This document shows, piece by piece, positions 51,613 to 62,460 of a DNA stretch of 64,000 nt. The number at the start of each line of letters is the position of its first letter. The stretch's first letter is position 1. Where the stretch lies: the NCBI GenBank assembly GCA_942159475.1, contig OW804097.1, positions 11,223,172-11,287,171 on the forward strand. Direction: 5' to 3'. The notes under the pieces were generated by a model. That model did not search any database. It had not been told where the DNA came from and saw only the letters and a program-made list of their open reading frames with translations. This stretch comes from Sthenelais limicola. Its lineage: Eukaryota; Annelida; Polychaeta; Phyllodocida; Sigalionidae. Position numbers and translations under genes: made by a program.

Positions 51613-52660
51613 ATAAACTTCCTAGTCCCAGAGTGGACAGAGTCCCTCCAAACAGACGGAAAGGCCCTTCAGTCTAGGCCCAGAGTTGAGAGAGTCCCTC
51701 CAAACTGAGGGGAGGCCTCTTCAGTCTAGGCTCAGAGTTGAGAGAGTCCCTCCAAACTGAGGAAAAGCCTCTTCAGTCTAGGCTCAGAGTTGAGAGAGTC
51801 CCTCCAAACTGAGGGAAAGGCCCTTCAGTCTAGGCTCAGAGTTGAGAGAGTCCCTCCAAACTGAGGGAAAACCTCTCCAGTCTAGGCTCAAAGCTGAGAG
51901 AGTCCCTCCAAACTGAGGAAAAGCCTCTTCAGTCTAGGCTCAGAGTTGAGAGAGTCCCTCCAAACTGGGGGAAAGCCTCTTCAGTCTAGGCTCAGAGTTG
52001 AGAGAGTCCCTCCAAACTGGGGGAAAGTCTCTTCAGTCTAGGCTCAGAGTTGAGAGAGTCCCTCCAAACTGGGGGAAAGTCTCTTCAGTCTAGGCTCAGA
52101 GTTGAGAGAGTCCCTCCAAACTGGGGGAAAGCCTCTTCAGTCTAGGCTCAGAGTTGAGAGAGTCCCTCCAAACTGGGGGAAAGTCTCTTCAGTCTAGGCT
52201 CAGAGTTGAGAGTGTCCCTCCAAACTGGGGGAAAGTCTCTTCAGTCTAGGATCAGAGTTGAGAGAGTCCCTCCAAACTGGGGGAAAGTCTCTTCAGTCTA
52301 GGCTCAGAGTTGAGAGAGTCCCTCCAAACTGGGGGAAAGTCTCTTCAGTCTAGGCTCAGAGTTGAGAGTGTCCCTCCAAACTGGGGGAAAGTCTCTTCAG
52401 TCTAGGATCAGAGTTGAGAGTGTCCCTCCAAACTGGGGGAAAGTCTCTTCAGTCTAGGCTCAGAGTTGAGAGAGTCCCTCCAAACTGGGGGAAAGTCTCT
52501 TCAGTCTAGGCTCAGAGTTGAGAGTGTCCCTCCAAACTGGGGGAAAGTCTCTTCAGTCTAGGCTCAGAGTTGAGAGTGTCCCTCCAAACTGGGGGAAAGT
52601 CTCTTCAGTCTAGGCTCAGAGTTGAGAGAGTCCCTCCAAACTGAGGGAAGAGCCTCTCGC
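51613..52660. repeat. 52-bp minisatellite derived from a MITE-B end, ~20 copies
   Basis: Unit CAGTCTAGGCTCAGAGTTGA + GAGAGTCCCTCCAAACTGGG + GGAAAGTCTCTT is the terminal 52 bases of MITE-B. The regular array runs from 51670; the first unit, from about 51618, is degenerate. From about 51950 a GGGGG variant replaces GAGGG, and AGAGAGT/AGAGTGT variants alternate. Confidence 0.95.
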
Positions 52661-52890
52661 TCAAACCTGCAAAACTCACTGTATAAACATCCTAAATAAA
52701 AACACACCGTTAAATGCCATTAGAACCCATTAGGACGCCTACTCCAGGGCCAAGAAAGTCATTAGTGCACTAGGCGTCCAATCACTGACACTATTCTTAT
52801 CTGATCTGAGAGGCGGTCTCAATGGAATTATAATGGCACTTTGCGGTTTGAGGCAAGACGCTTTCTCTCCGTTTGAAAGGACTCTCTAAT
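52661..52890 (+). mobile_element. MITE-B remainder right of the array, fused to a reversed B piece
   Basis: GCCTCTCGCTCAAACC...TCTGATCTGAGAGGC is the rest of a plus B copy. It runs on into GGTCTCAATGGAATTATAATG...GGACTCTCTAATCTTTG, a minus-oriented B piece lacking its GCCTAGACTG end. Confidence 0.75.
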
Positions 52891-52891
52891 C

Positions 52892-53018
52892 TTTGAAGAT
52901 ACTTATAAGATAACCTAAAGTTGTATATCTTTGGAATCCGCCTCATATCCACATTTTAGATATGATCTCAAAATCAGCTTTTTACTAATTAAAACTCATT
53001 TTTTAAAAATACATCTCA
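52892..53018 (+). mobile_element. MITE-D 3' fragment
   Basis: GATACTTATAAGATAACCTA...GATATGATCTCAAAATCAGC...AAAACTCATTTT, degraded. Confidence 0.6.
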
Positions 53019-53219
53019 TTTATAATAACCATGGCATTACTCAACATGCAGTTTATGTTAAAAAGAAGAAATTCATCAATATATTATTAACTTCAGCTAA
53101 CAATATTTTAGACTGGCTTTTAGCCTACATATTAAAAGATGTTTGAATTATAGAAAGCAAAGTTGACCCAGTATAAATTTAATCTTAAAACAATAATAAT
53201 AATAATAATAAAGAGCACT
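53019..53219. other. Unassigned, ends in an (AAT)n microsatellite
   Basis: 53190-53210 is (AAT)n. Nothing else. Confidence 0.5.
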
Positions 53220-53423
53220 CACTCTAGATCCAAACCCTTAAATCGCATAAGAATGTTATGTCAGCCTACCTCACTAATCGCTTTCTTGTCCTAGAACTCG
53301 GCGTTTTAATGGGAATATAATTACATTTTGCCGTCTTAATGGAATTATAATGACTCTTTGCGGTTTGAGGCGAGAGGCTATCCCTTAATTTGAAGGGGCT
53401 CTCTCAAGTTTGGGCCTAGACTG
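53220..53423 (-). mobile_element. MITE-B, complete
   Basis: CACTCTAGATCCAAACCCTT to GGGCCTAGACTG. GCACTC flanks both sides, a possible target duplication. Confidence 0.82.
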
Positions 53424-53471
53424 CACTCTTTACACGGGGATTATGTGCCTGGAATGACATCGGTCTGGTGA

Positions 53472-54110
53472 TGGGTCAGATCTCCAGAAAATGTACAATC
53501 GGCAACTCTACACATTTAACAATTTCTGCTAAAGAGTCGCGATTCTTGTCATCTTCTTTTCAGAATAAAAATATCGTCGCAAGGAAACCCAAGTCTTAGA
53601 AATGTAAAAACCTAGATGGCAGGATAAAGAAATACAAATATTTAAAAAAAATATTTTTTTTGCTAAATTAGACCAAAATTTGGCCAATACTAGCTATGTT
53701 TATTATTTCATTGATTCAAAATAATATAACTATTCTGCTATGTTAAACCGTATATTGAACCTCTCTTCTTTCTTCTTTAGAAAATTGTGTTTTACATAGG
53801 TTCACATGCGTGATAATTCTCATTTGCCAATTTACAAAACAATATATCAATATTTAAACATCTAGACAATTTAACTTTAATTCATTTAGTGATAGAGATC
53901 TTATATAATTCATTATACGTTAATCATTATGATAATAATAATTCTACAATACATTCAGAATACATTAGATTCACTTTAGGTTCTTGAATTGTGACATCAA
54001 ATTCTTATTCATCAATACCTTGACTGACGTAATTTTGATTACTTAAATGGGGGTTATTAATTGATAGGATTGGTGAAGGTGAATTGTACATTTTATGGCG
54101 ACTTCACCCA
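53472..54110 (+). mobile_element. Old MITE-A with two insertions
   Basis: Left end GGGTCAGATCTCCAG, right end TTATGGCGACTTCACCCA (G type). A 127-bp insert lies near the left; about 260 bases of foreign AT-rich sequence lie between about 53770 and 54030. Confidence 0.72.
53534..53660 (+). mobile_element. 127-bp insertion with TGCTAAA duplication
   Basis: TGCTAAA occurs at both edges (53527-53533 and 53661-53667). It ends in an A/T-rich run (AATATTTAAAAAAAATATTT), consistent with a small retroposon. Confidence 0.6.
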
Positions 54111-54180
54111 TATAGCCCAAGAAGGACCCGACACTCGCACCATTATTACTGATTATAAGTATTTGTTCATAATATAACTG

Positions 54181-54400
54181 CCTCACGTGACTTCCACATT
54201 GTAGGCACGCCTCTCAACCACTGGTCAATATTGCCTCCTCTGATTGGCTGAAACCATTCGACTTTTGCGCATGCGCATTACAAGCGCCGTGCCCAGTCCA
54301 AAGACGTCACGTGACTAGGGTAGCGTTTGCAGTTCATATCGCGCTGAGTGAAGCTAGTAGTGACATCGCGCGACCGTCGCCGAGCGAATATATTTGCAGT
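54181..54400 (+). promoter_or_regulatory. CpG-rich promoter with NRF1, E-box and CCAAT motifs
   Basis: Visible in order: TCACGTGA E-box (54183-54190), ATTGG inverted CCAAT box (54243-54247), perfect NRF1-type palindrome TGCGCATGCGCA (54266-54277), then GACGTCACGTGAC (54303-54315), which overlaps a CRE half-site and an E-box palindrome GTCACGTGAC. Roughly 18 CpGs fall within the next ~165 bases, in a window that is otherwise CpG-poor. NRF1 and CACGTG sites are well-known components of TATA-less animal promoters. No TATA box at a suitable distance was seen. Confidence 0.75.
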
Positions 54401-54938
54401 CCCTGGCCTACCGCTACCACAACTACTACAGGCTATAGTTGCGTCAACACTACCGACAGTTCATTAACACGCCAACTAAAAGTGACATCATCATAATCTT
54501 TTAATTAAAGTGACATCTTACTCAACCTTGATTGCATCGACTTTAGATTAATCGCAGCGAACACAGGACGTCATTAACTCATCGCCGTTACCCTGCAGAC
54601 GAGGCGATTCTTCTGCCAACAACTTGGAACAAACTTCCAAATTTCTCCAGACCAAACAAATCACTTATTTGTAAGTTGACGACGGAGGTAGCAGTAAAAC
54701 AATCGGACCGTCTGGTGCCGTGTGTGCTGTTCTAGGGGAAACACTCCCGGCCCCCAAATCATCTGGGAAGAAGAAGCTAGAGTGTTTGGTTTCCTTAAAA
54801 GCAAGCAAACGGTGCTCGGATTTAACACAATGCTGTTGATGCATTGATTCAGTGCTCATTAGGACAGCATTCCCTCTTTGGACCAACTTCCAAGCAGCAG
54901 CGATACACTGTAGGCTTATATCTAATCATAGATAAAAA
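54401..54938 (+). other. Probable 5' UTR of the downstream gene
   Basis: Lies between the promoter and the exon ATG. It contains a five-codon upstream ORF (ATG at 54830, stop ending 54847) and a donor-like TTTGTAAGT at 54668. If that donor is used, the UTR has its own intron and an acceptor near 54931 (ATCATAG) is possible but has a poor pyrimidine tract. Transcription start not determinable. Confidence 0.5.
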
Positions 54939-55208
54939 ATGACGAGATCACATAGCAGTAAGAAGGATGAGTGTACTGTCACGGGAGGCAGTAGGGGAGC
55001 GAGCAACACCAACAGTAATAATGATAACAGAACCAATAGTAATAATAACAGAGAAGGAATCAATAGCAATAATAACAATAACGGAGGAATTCCAAGGACA
55101 ATGAAACCTTCGGGATTCTTACTCAAGTTTCTGTGTGGTTCTGCGAGTCACCAACAGAGGGACGCGTGTGATATGGTGGCTCTAGAGCGGCGGAGGCGCT
55201 CTGTAGAG
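54939..55208 (+). CDS. First coding exon of an unidentified gene (partial)
   Basis: Ninety codons from ATG 54939 to a consensus donor GAG|GTAAGG at 55208/55209, so the exon ends in phase 0. The start has an in-frame TAA six bases upstream and A at -3, which supports this ATG; a second methionine (residue 55) is an alternative start. Residues 22-49 are a low-complexity Asn/Ser-rich stretch encoded by AAT/AGC/AGT runs. Residues 55-90 look like normal protein: MKPSGFLLKFLCGSAS, then a basic patch LERRRRSVE at the exon end. No signal peptide or known domain was recognised, and later exons were not found in the remaining 8.8 kb. Nearby CpG promoter and clean splice donor argue for a real gene; identity unknown. 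Confidence 0.65.
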
Positions 55209-55857
55209 GTAAGGCAGTCTTTTTTATAAAAGAATATTTTCATATTTTAAAGATATATGCGGGTGTCAACACACACGCCACCTAGCGGCTCCTATTTTTC
55301 TTTGAAATATTTCGTTATCATCATAAGTTGAGATGTATTTGTGTACGGTTTCCAATATCTAGAGGGTTTATTTTTATTAGAGCAGTTTTGAGTCATGTTT
55401 TTTAAGATTCATTTTCATTGATTATGCTGCTTAATTACTAAATTTGGGTGATGTGGTCAAGTTCAAATGACCACAATATTTTCTTAACCACGTCAACGTA
55501 CAGTTTTTCTTTGGTAAACCGGTAGCATAATCCACCATATATATGAGTAGAAAGTTTTGATGAAAAGTCACCGATCATTTTTTTTTATATAATGAAACAT
55601 GAAAAAAAAACACATTTTTCCATAGACTTCAATGCTAAAGCGTTGTTATTTTCAAGCGGCTGTAGAAAAAAATATAAGTCGATGAGATGTACTTTTTTTT
55701 CATTTCTTGCTTTCTTATGTAGTCAGGAACGATCCCTGAACGTTTCATGAACAAATCACCGACCAATCTTTTTTGCATTGAACACCAGCCTATACCTTTA
55801 ACAGAAAAAGCAGACATTTTTGTATAATTTAAATGGCATAGACCGCAGATTTATCGA
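55209..55857 (+). other. Start of intron 1, no repeat recognised
   Basis: Begins GTAAGGCAGTC. AT-rich with several T and A runs; no further exon recognised. A small copy of the exon/intron junction exists at 49.45 kb. Confidence 0.5.
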
Positions 55858-56273
55858 TATACAGTGGAACCTCGCATAAAGACCACCTCTATGTGGGTCA
55901 GATTTTCAGAAAATGTACAATTTGCAGCTCTACACATTTGTGAAATTTGTTAAATTAGGCTGAAAAATGGTGAATATCTTGGTATATCTGAGTATATTTG
56001 GTATCGCATTGATCTAAAGTATCAGTTCTGTTATGTTAAACTGTATTTTGAAGCTCATTTTAGTCTCAAATGTGGGTTATTTGAGAGGATTGGTGAAGGT
56101 GAATTGTACATTTTCTGAAAATCTGACCCATATAGAGACCAACCCCTCTATTAAGACCAGTTTCTCCCAGTTCCGAACTGCTTTTCTCTTATTAGATTAG
56201 TCCCTCTAATGAGACCACCTCACTATTAAGACCAGTCCCAAAGGTGGTCTCAATAGCGAGGTTCCACTGTATA
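55858..56273. mobile_element. Pogo/Tigger-like MITE containing a MITE-A
   Basis: Outer TIR: TATACAGTGGAACCTCGC at the left and GCGAGGTTCCACTGTATA at the right, extended by AAGACCACC/GGTGGTCT. CAGTGGAACCTC is typical of the pogo/Tigger branch of Tc1/mariner with TA target sites. About 180 bp without the nested element; no coding capacity. Confidence 0.83.
55894..56130 (+). mobile_element. MITE-A2 nested in the pogo-like MITE
   Basis: Both ends T type. It interrupts ACCACCTCTA/TAGAGACCAAC of its host, so it inserted later. Confidence 0.87.
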
Positions 56274-56515
56274 TATTATGTGTTCTTACTCTCTTGACTT
56301 CAGTGGGTCCTTTTCTTAATTTAAATGGCATGATCCAAGATAACCTAAATTCATATATAGATAATAGAGTTCTGATACCTTACTTTGTTTTATTATATAA
56401 GTAGCTTTGCCTATAGAGATTAGACGATTTTCAAGGTTATCTGCCCTAATACAATGAGCAAAAGACAATTTAGATTATTGGCTGGGAAAAAAAGTCATAT
56501 TATCGTAATAACTTG
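56274..56515. other. Unassigned spacer
   Basis: No feature recognised. Confidence 0.4.
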
Positions 56516-56900
56516 TGATCCGTTTTAGGAGTTATGAGTCGCAAAAATGACATTTTCAAAGTGCTTATTCCACCTTTATTAGAATGTTCTGGTTTTTGGA
56601 GAGTTTATCAACTATAGTGACGTCGATCGATGTATTAAATTTCAGTACAATGTATGTAATATATCCTTTCGTTTTAAAGGTCCTCATATGGAGTATATTT
56701 AGTTACTTTACTGGTTATTGCCACCAAGAAATATTGCAATTTTTTTTTTCAAAAATAAAAATATCAAACTTAAAATATGGAAATACTTATTAGATTATTA
56801 GACTATCAATGGATCGGCTTGGTCTCATCTTTTCAGATTTGATGATATCTCAAAATCCATTTTTGCGACTTGTGGCTCATTTTCCTGAAACACATCACAT
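56516..56900 (+). mobile_element. MITE-D, near complete
   Basis: TGTGATCCGTTTTAGGAGTT to CTGAAACACATCACAT; the left TIR is degraded (ATGAGTCGCAAAAATG). Confidence 0.82.
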
Positions 56901-56954
56901 TTGTCATGTATCACTGGCAACTGACTCTAACTAAAGTTGCAAAACTGATTGACC

Positions 56955-57114
56955 CAGTCTAGTCCCAAAGTTGAGAGAGTCCCTTCAAACGAAGGGAGAA
57001 CCTCTCAAACCGCCATGTGCCATTATAATTTCACTAAGGCCAGGAAACCGATTAGCGAAGTAGACGTCCAATCTCTGACATACAATTCTTATCTAATCTG
57101 AGGGTTTGGACCTG
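56955..57114 (+). mobile_element. MITE-B, shortened
   Basis: CAGTCTAGTCCCAAAGTTGA to GAGGGTTTGGACC; the final TAGAGTG and one internal block are missing. Confidence 0.77.
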
Positions 57115-57184
57115 ATTTTTTATTTAAATTTGATTTAAAAATATTTTATTCAGGACTTTTGAACATTTCCACACATATAGTGAG

Positions 57185-57395
57185 TGAGTGAGTGAGATTG
57201 GTGGCTTTACGCCCTTATCAACACTTTGAAGTGTTATATCAAGGGCGGGAGAGCTGAGAGGGAGGCAGTTTATGATCATACCCAGGAAATAGAGATAGAG
57301 AAGAAGGGAGAGAGAGACAGAGAAAAGAGACAGAAAGGCTCTTTAAGGTCTTACCCAGGACCAGGCACTTTAAGGTCTTACCCAGGACCGTTCCA
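57185..57395 (+). repeat. Repeat H, copy 2
   Basis: TGGCTTTACGCCCTTATCAAC...CAAGGGCGGGAGAGCTGAG...GATCATACCCAGGAAATAG, the reverse complement of the 50.3-50.6 kb repeat. It has two GTCTTACCCAGGACC units at the right and a (GTGA)n start. Confidence 0.72.
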
Positions 57396-58769
57396 CACAT
57401 ATAGTACGAATATATTCTCAGGACCGCCTGATTTAAATGATACAAAAAGTTTTACATAGTTCTAGATATTATTATTCTCGGATATCACATAAATTGTATA
57501 TATTTAAACATCAAACAAAGTCGTCTAATACGTCAATCTATCTCAGTTATCTTAGATACAAGGTTTTACAGATGCTCACGTTACGAATAAAAACGTATCC
57601 AACTCACTGAATATGTGCAAGCATTGTTGGTGGGAGTTGAATTAAAAATCATAAATACATAATACAGTTTTATCGACGCCGTGCTCTTACATATTAACCA
57701 TTAATAATCATATATATATTTCGTATAGTTGTCCATTAAATTCCAATCAAGATTCAAAACAATACTATAGCAAGAATAGCATAGTATCACCGAAAAACAA
57801 CTCGGCCTACGGCCTCGTAGTTTTCGGCCATACTCGGAGAATATAGTCCGCCGAAGACGCGATACTGTGCTATTCTTGCTTTTATTCCATGATTCTTAAC
57901 TTAAAACAACTTTATTTGCATTAATTTCATCAAACTTTGTTGTCCCCCAAGTCTCGAACGGTTGTGACGTCACTGTACAATACAGGGAATTTATATTGTC
58001 CACCTTGTGAGCGGCAAGTATATCGATTATATTGTACGCTCACGGCCAAATCATGGAATAAAATACACAAGGACTGGACCTGGACTGAACTAACGTGTCA
58101 GATGGTGTGATAGTGGTAGGTGAGGAGCAATAAATTAATAACAACGTCGGGTTGAAAACAACATGAGCTAATAATTGTATGATACTAATTATGAACTCCC
58201 TTCACTTTCTTTGTTAGCAGCGATTATTACCCGTGAGCAACTACATGCATGTTAGCATAGCGCTCTTAACAATCAGATATAACTAATAAGAATACCATCT
58301 ATGATTGAGACATGCTCTCTATATACCAATAACACTGTGTTATTATCCCTCACTCATGTACCACCATTGTCCAGCCAAGTAATACCATAATTAACAACAT
58401 CATTTAATGACCTGTAGGAATGCACATGCATCGTATTGTCCGGCCTCCCGCTCAGTAGCAATATTAAACATTTTCCATACAGTCAGGTCTAGAATGTATG
58501 TGGCACCAGAGTAGGTCTATCGTCACAATTTGATGGGAATGAGGAGAAGTCTTAGGCTATTTACTTTTAAAATATAGATTGTGTTTGTACGTTGACATTG
58601 CCCACCGGGGGGGGGGGGGGTTGTTAATGAAACACCGTAGACCTTATCTTATCTTATAGTGTCGTATATGGGTTAAAGATATTGTAAGCATTTACGAAAA
58701 ATCTTAAATCTAAGATTGTTCTTAAAACTTAGAGATTATTTACGTTTCATACATTTATGTTTGCAAAAA
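57396..58769. other. Long unassigned stretch with a hairpin
   Basis: CAAGAATAGCATAGTATC (57771) pairs with GATACTGTGCTATTCTTG (57861-57878) around a loop that itself folds (CCGAAAAC...GTTTTCGG). TTTTATTCCATGATT (57880) recurs inverted as AATCATGGAATAAAA (58048), so 57770-58062 may be a decayed TIR element related to 1028-1045. A G run lies at 58606-58620. No exon recognised. Confidence 0.5.
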
Positions 58770-58998
58770 AGTTAGAAATATTTCCGGTTGGGCAATACCA
58801 GTAAAGTAATCAAATATGCTACAAACGATGCTCTATGAAATACTGAAACGCTTTCTTCAAATTTGGTACATAAACTAATGTGACTTAAAGCGCTAAGCTC
58901 TCTTAAAAAAAGAACATTCCAACAAAGAGATCTTGTGAAAGAAATCACTTTGAAAAATATCAATTTTGCGACTTGTGGCGTATTTTCTTGAAAGACAC
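58770..58998 (-). mobile_element. MITE-D, half copy
   Basis: Reversed, from GTTGGGCAATACCAGTAAAG to TTTTGCGACTTGTGGCG...TTGAAAGACACGATG. The far half of the element is missing. Confidence 0.75.
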
Positions 58999-59642
58999 GA
59001 TGTAGCTTAATTAACCCAATAGACACACAACCATACACCGTCTGGAAGAGCTATGGTTGCCATATAGAAGAGGGCGGCTCCTGGCGTATATTGTTGTATT
59101 CATTCTATATTATCATACACGCATTGCTCTGAAAACAACATATCTAGAGTCATTTCACTAGTGATTTACGTGGCGTTGTCATGACAACCAATCTGTTTTT
59201 TTGCTAAGATTACCGGTAAAATTCAAATTTATGACTCAATTTTTTTTCTATTGTCATGATTGACAATGCTATGCAACTTGTGCAATATTCACGCTCCTTA
59301 AACCAACTCGTTAGCTAACCTGTATATAAAAATGCCATGTACTATATAAACTAAACACTAAATAAACAATATACACTACAAAATAACACTACCAACATGT
59401 TTACATACCTATTGCCCAGGCAGCAGTAGAGAAGGGTTCCTTGAAGAATTCTGCCGATGAAAAATGAAAGAATAAACTCCTGCAGGTCTGCATATTAACA
59501 CCACATGAAGGGTGAAGGATTATCCCGCAATTATTGTGTCAGTGTTTGCCCTGCGTTGAGGTTTGAAAGCATGTGTTTTGTATTTAGAGCAGTTCATCAA
59601 GTCAAGTGTTAGAATGTAACTATACTGGAAGATAACAGGTTG
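58999..59642. other. Unassigned stretch
   Basis: GGAAGAGCTATGGTTGCCAT (59044) resembles, inverted, TATGGCAGCCATAGCTCTTCC at 15.13 kb, so part is repetitive. No exon recognised. Confidence 0.4.
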
Positions 59643-59879
59643 GGGGTGAAGTCGCCAGAAAATGTACAATTCATTTTCACCAATTCTCTCAAATAACCCA
59701 CATTTCAGAGGAAAATAAAGTTCAAAATACAGTACAACCTAACTAAATAGATTGCTAGAATCAATGCAATGCCGAATATACTCGAATTTGCGTAGTATTG
59801 ACCAAATTGCAGCCTTATTTAGCAGAATTGACCGACCGTGTACAGCTGCCAATTGTGCATTTTCTGAAAATCTGACCCA
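59643..59879 (-). mobile_element. MITE-A1, complete
   Basis: G-type right end, T-type left end. GAATTGACCGACCGTGTAC is a private change near the left end. Confidence 0.85.
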
Positions 59880-60065
59880 GGTTGGTTGTTGGGTGATTTC
59901 CCAATTCTATAAGGTCGTATGCGTTTGCATTAGGTCTACAGTCATCTTAAAAAGTGTTGATTTTTAATTTTTAATTGGCATCCATGATTAACGTGTACTA
60001 GAAAAAAAGGACATATTTGGCACAAATACGTAGATATCTCTCTGAGTGTAAATATCTAATATCCT

Positions 60066-60210
60066 CTCTGGTCTCAGAGCATCTCAGATCAGCTCGATAA
60101 GAATGGTATGGCAATGATTGGACGCCTACTGCGTCCTGGAGTAGGTAGGCGTCCTAATGGGATATTCATGATAATTAATAGGGTTTTGATCGAGAGGCTT
60201 TCCCGCAGTG
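60066..60210 (-). mobile_element. MITE-B, shortened
   Basis: TGGTCTCAGAGCATCTCAGA to GAGAGGCTTTCCCGCAGTG; the GCCTAGACTG end is lost. Confidence 0.7.
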
Positions 60211-60696
60211 TTGTTCATAACTAATCTCAATTGGTTTTAATTCAACTTCTCTACGGTAAATATCTAAAAAATATAAATTCATTACCAATGCTTAGGGGTG
60301 TAATCAAAAAAGATATGAATACTAATAATTATTATGTCTGTGAAGTGATGAGATGCAACAATGATATGAAACAACTATAGATACTCTTAGGCATTAGAAA
60401 TGCCACTTGAAACAGTCGGATTCATTCTGATATCAAGAATAATAAATAAGCACAGATAAACCTCCCAACTTCCCACCTATCTATGCACTCATAGGATTAT
60501 ACCCCAGATGGTTTAAGTCTTTTACACATCGAGAATCTTCCTAGATTTCCTCCCAGTTTAAATCTTCCAACCTGGAAAAATTGGTTAAAAAGTTTGAAGT
60601 GCATATAATGAACGGCCAGATACTTCATGACATGGGAAAACATCCAACCTCCTATAGGTCTACGTACTTGTGCTCAAGACTAGGTGTGGGGAAAAA
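60211..60696. other. Unassigned stretch
   Basis: No gene or repeat recognised. Confidence 0.4.
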
Positions 60697-60943
60697 TAGG
60701 GGATTTGCATAGCCGCCATTTTGAATCTTGATTCGCATTGAATTACGGGACTAATGGTACAGTATAAAATCTATAGAAAACATGCCATGTACAGTAAGGA
60801 ATATTTATTAATGCTGTAATGTCAATATCCATGTATTATACATGTTTCCATAACACAAGTCCCCATCTTTCCCATCATGCATTTGGTTTTCATAGATCAT
60901 TTATACAAGCTATGATGTTAGTGAAAACATTCTTGCAATTATT
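60697..60943 (+). mobile_element. MITE-C, 3' third missing
   Basis: AGGGGATTTGCATAGCCGCC to AACATTCTTGCAATTATT; breaks close to where the 22.4-kb copy also breaks. Confidence 0.82.
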
Positions 60944-61138
60944 ACATATTGCATTATTTTTGACATGATTCCTTGTAGACATCTATAGAAAAGAGAACAT
61001 ATGTTTTTGACCATAAAACCCTATGAACCAATCCGTGCTAGAATGGCAACAAACCCCAGGGTTATCCTAAAGGTCAGCACTACATGAAGCTGGCCTATAG
61101 TTGTTGGCTGGCCTTGTGCAAACGCAATAAAGTATAAA

Positions 61139-61374
61139 GGATGAAGTCATCAGAAAATGTACAATTCACTTTCACCAATCCCCCCAAATAACCCTAATTT
61201 CAGACGAAAATAAAGTTTAAAATACAGTTCAACTTAACCAAACAGAATGCTAGAATCAATGCAATGCTGAATATACTCGAATTTACCTAGTATTGGACAA
61301 ATTACAGCTTGATTTAACCTAATTTACTAAATGTGTACAGCTGCCAATTGTCCATTTTCTGAAATTCTGACCCA
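61139..61374 (-). mobile_element. MITE-A1 in a tandem duplication, first copy
   Basis: Right end ATGAAGTCATCAG. Carries the private variant ACAGCTTGATTTAACC near the left end. Confidence 0.85.
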
Positions 61375-61431
61375 TAAATTGGTGGACTGTGCTTCCGCTG
61401 TGTGACAGCTTCATGGCTTGCTTTGTGTGCA

Positions 61432-61670
61432 TGGGTCAGATTTTCAAAAAATGTACAATTCAACTTCATCAATCCTCTCATATAACACAAATTTTAGACG
61501 TAAATGAAGTTCAAAATACAGTTCAACCTACCCAAACAGATTGCTAGAACCAATGCAATGCCGAATATACTCGAATTTACCTAGTATTGACCAAATTACA
61601 GCTTGATTTAACCTAATTTACTAAATGTGTACAGCTGCCAATTGTCCATTTTCTGAAAATCTGACCCATA
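61432..61670 (-). mobile_element. MITE-A1 in a tandem duplication, second copy
   Basis: Right end T type here (GGGTCAGATTTTCAAA) although the first copy has a G-like end; the rest matches, including the private variant. Confidence 0.85.
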
Positions 61671-61825
61671 AATTGGTGGACTGTGCTTCCGTCTCACCCG
61701 CTGTGTGACAGCCTCATGGCGTGCTTTGTGTGCATCCATGGGTCGGACAACAAAAACATGTACACTTGTGAGTCTTGTACAATTTGTAAATTTAGATTTT
61801 CTTGTGGAAAATAACCAGAAAAACC

Positions 61826-61962
61826 CCTTAGGACGCCTAGAGAGAAAGACAAAGAGAGAGAGAGAAGAATAGGGAGAGAGAGAGGGAAAACGATGAGCGC
61901 AGTAGGCATCCAATCACTGACATACCATTCTTATCTGACCTTAGAGGCTGTGAGCCTATAAT
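61826..61962 (+). mobile_element. MITE-B right half with a GA-rich insertion
   Basis: CTTAGGACGCCTAGAGAG, then a (GA)n tract to 61890, then GCGCAGTAGGCATCCAATC to GAGGCTGTGAGCCTATAAT. Confidence 0.7.
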
Positions 61963-61971
61963 CTTGGCAAT

Positions 61972-62025
61972 TATCACTTTGCAACTTTACTTTGCAACTT
62001 TACTTTGCAACTTTATTTCCTTAAC
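61972..62025. repeat. 13-bp tandem repeat, 3-4 copies
   Basis: TTTGCAACTTTAC repeated. Confidence 0.9.
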
Positions 62026-62125
62026 CTTGGACTCTACAATGCTAAAACAACTTTTATTTCAGTTTTATCTTTTGTGTTATAACCTTCATTTGCAAGGTTT
62101 GCTAAATGGCTTATTGGTGTGACTA

Positions 62126-62460
62126 TATGGGTTAGGTGTATAGCTAGTTGTGACTATAGGTGTATAGCTAGTTGTGACTATATGGGTTAGGTGTATAGCT
62201 AGTTGTGACTATAGGCGTGTGGTGTATAGCTAGTTGTGACTATAGGTGTATAGCTAGTTGTGACTATATGGGTTAGGTGTATAGCTGGTTGTGACTATAG
62301 GCGTTGGGTGTATAGGTAGTTGTGACTATAGGCGTGTGGTGTATAGCTAGTTGTGACTATAGGCGTGTGGTGTATAGCTAGTTGTGACTATAGGCGTGTG
62401 GTGTATAGGTAGTTGTGACTATAGGCGTGTGGTGTATAGCTAGTTGTGACTATAGGAGTA
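62126..62460. repeat. 24/31-bp minisatellite, about 12 copies
   Basis: Unit GTGACTATAGG(CGTGTG)GTGTATAGCTAGTT with a GGGTTAG variant; shorter 24-bp and longer 31-bp forms are mixed. Confidence 0.92.

Larger units (their letters stand above)
61139..61735. repeat. ~295-bp tandem duplication containing a MITE-A1
   Basis: Each unit is a MITE-A1 with the private variant ACAGCTTGATTTAACC followed by AAATTGGTGGACTGTGCTTC...TTTGTGTGCAT. The units differ by small indels (TCTCACC) and substitutions. Confidence 0.85.

Noticed and set aside
54311..54496. 61-codon frame in the promoter/5' UTR
   Set aside because: It begins at GTG, not ATG, within the promoter motifs, so it is not a credible eukaryotic ORF.
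54665..54886. 73-codon minus-strand frame opposite the 5' UTR
   Set aside because: No promoter, splice or domain signal; most likely a chance frame in GC-richer DNA.
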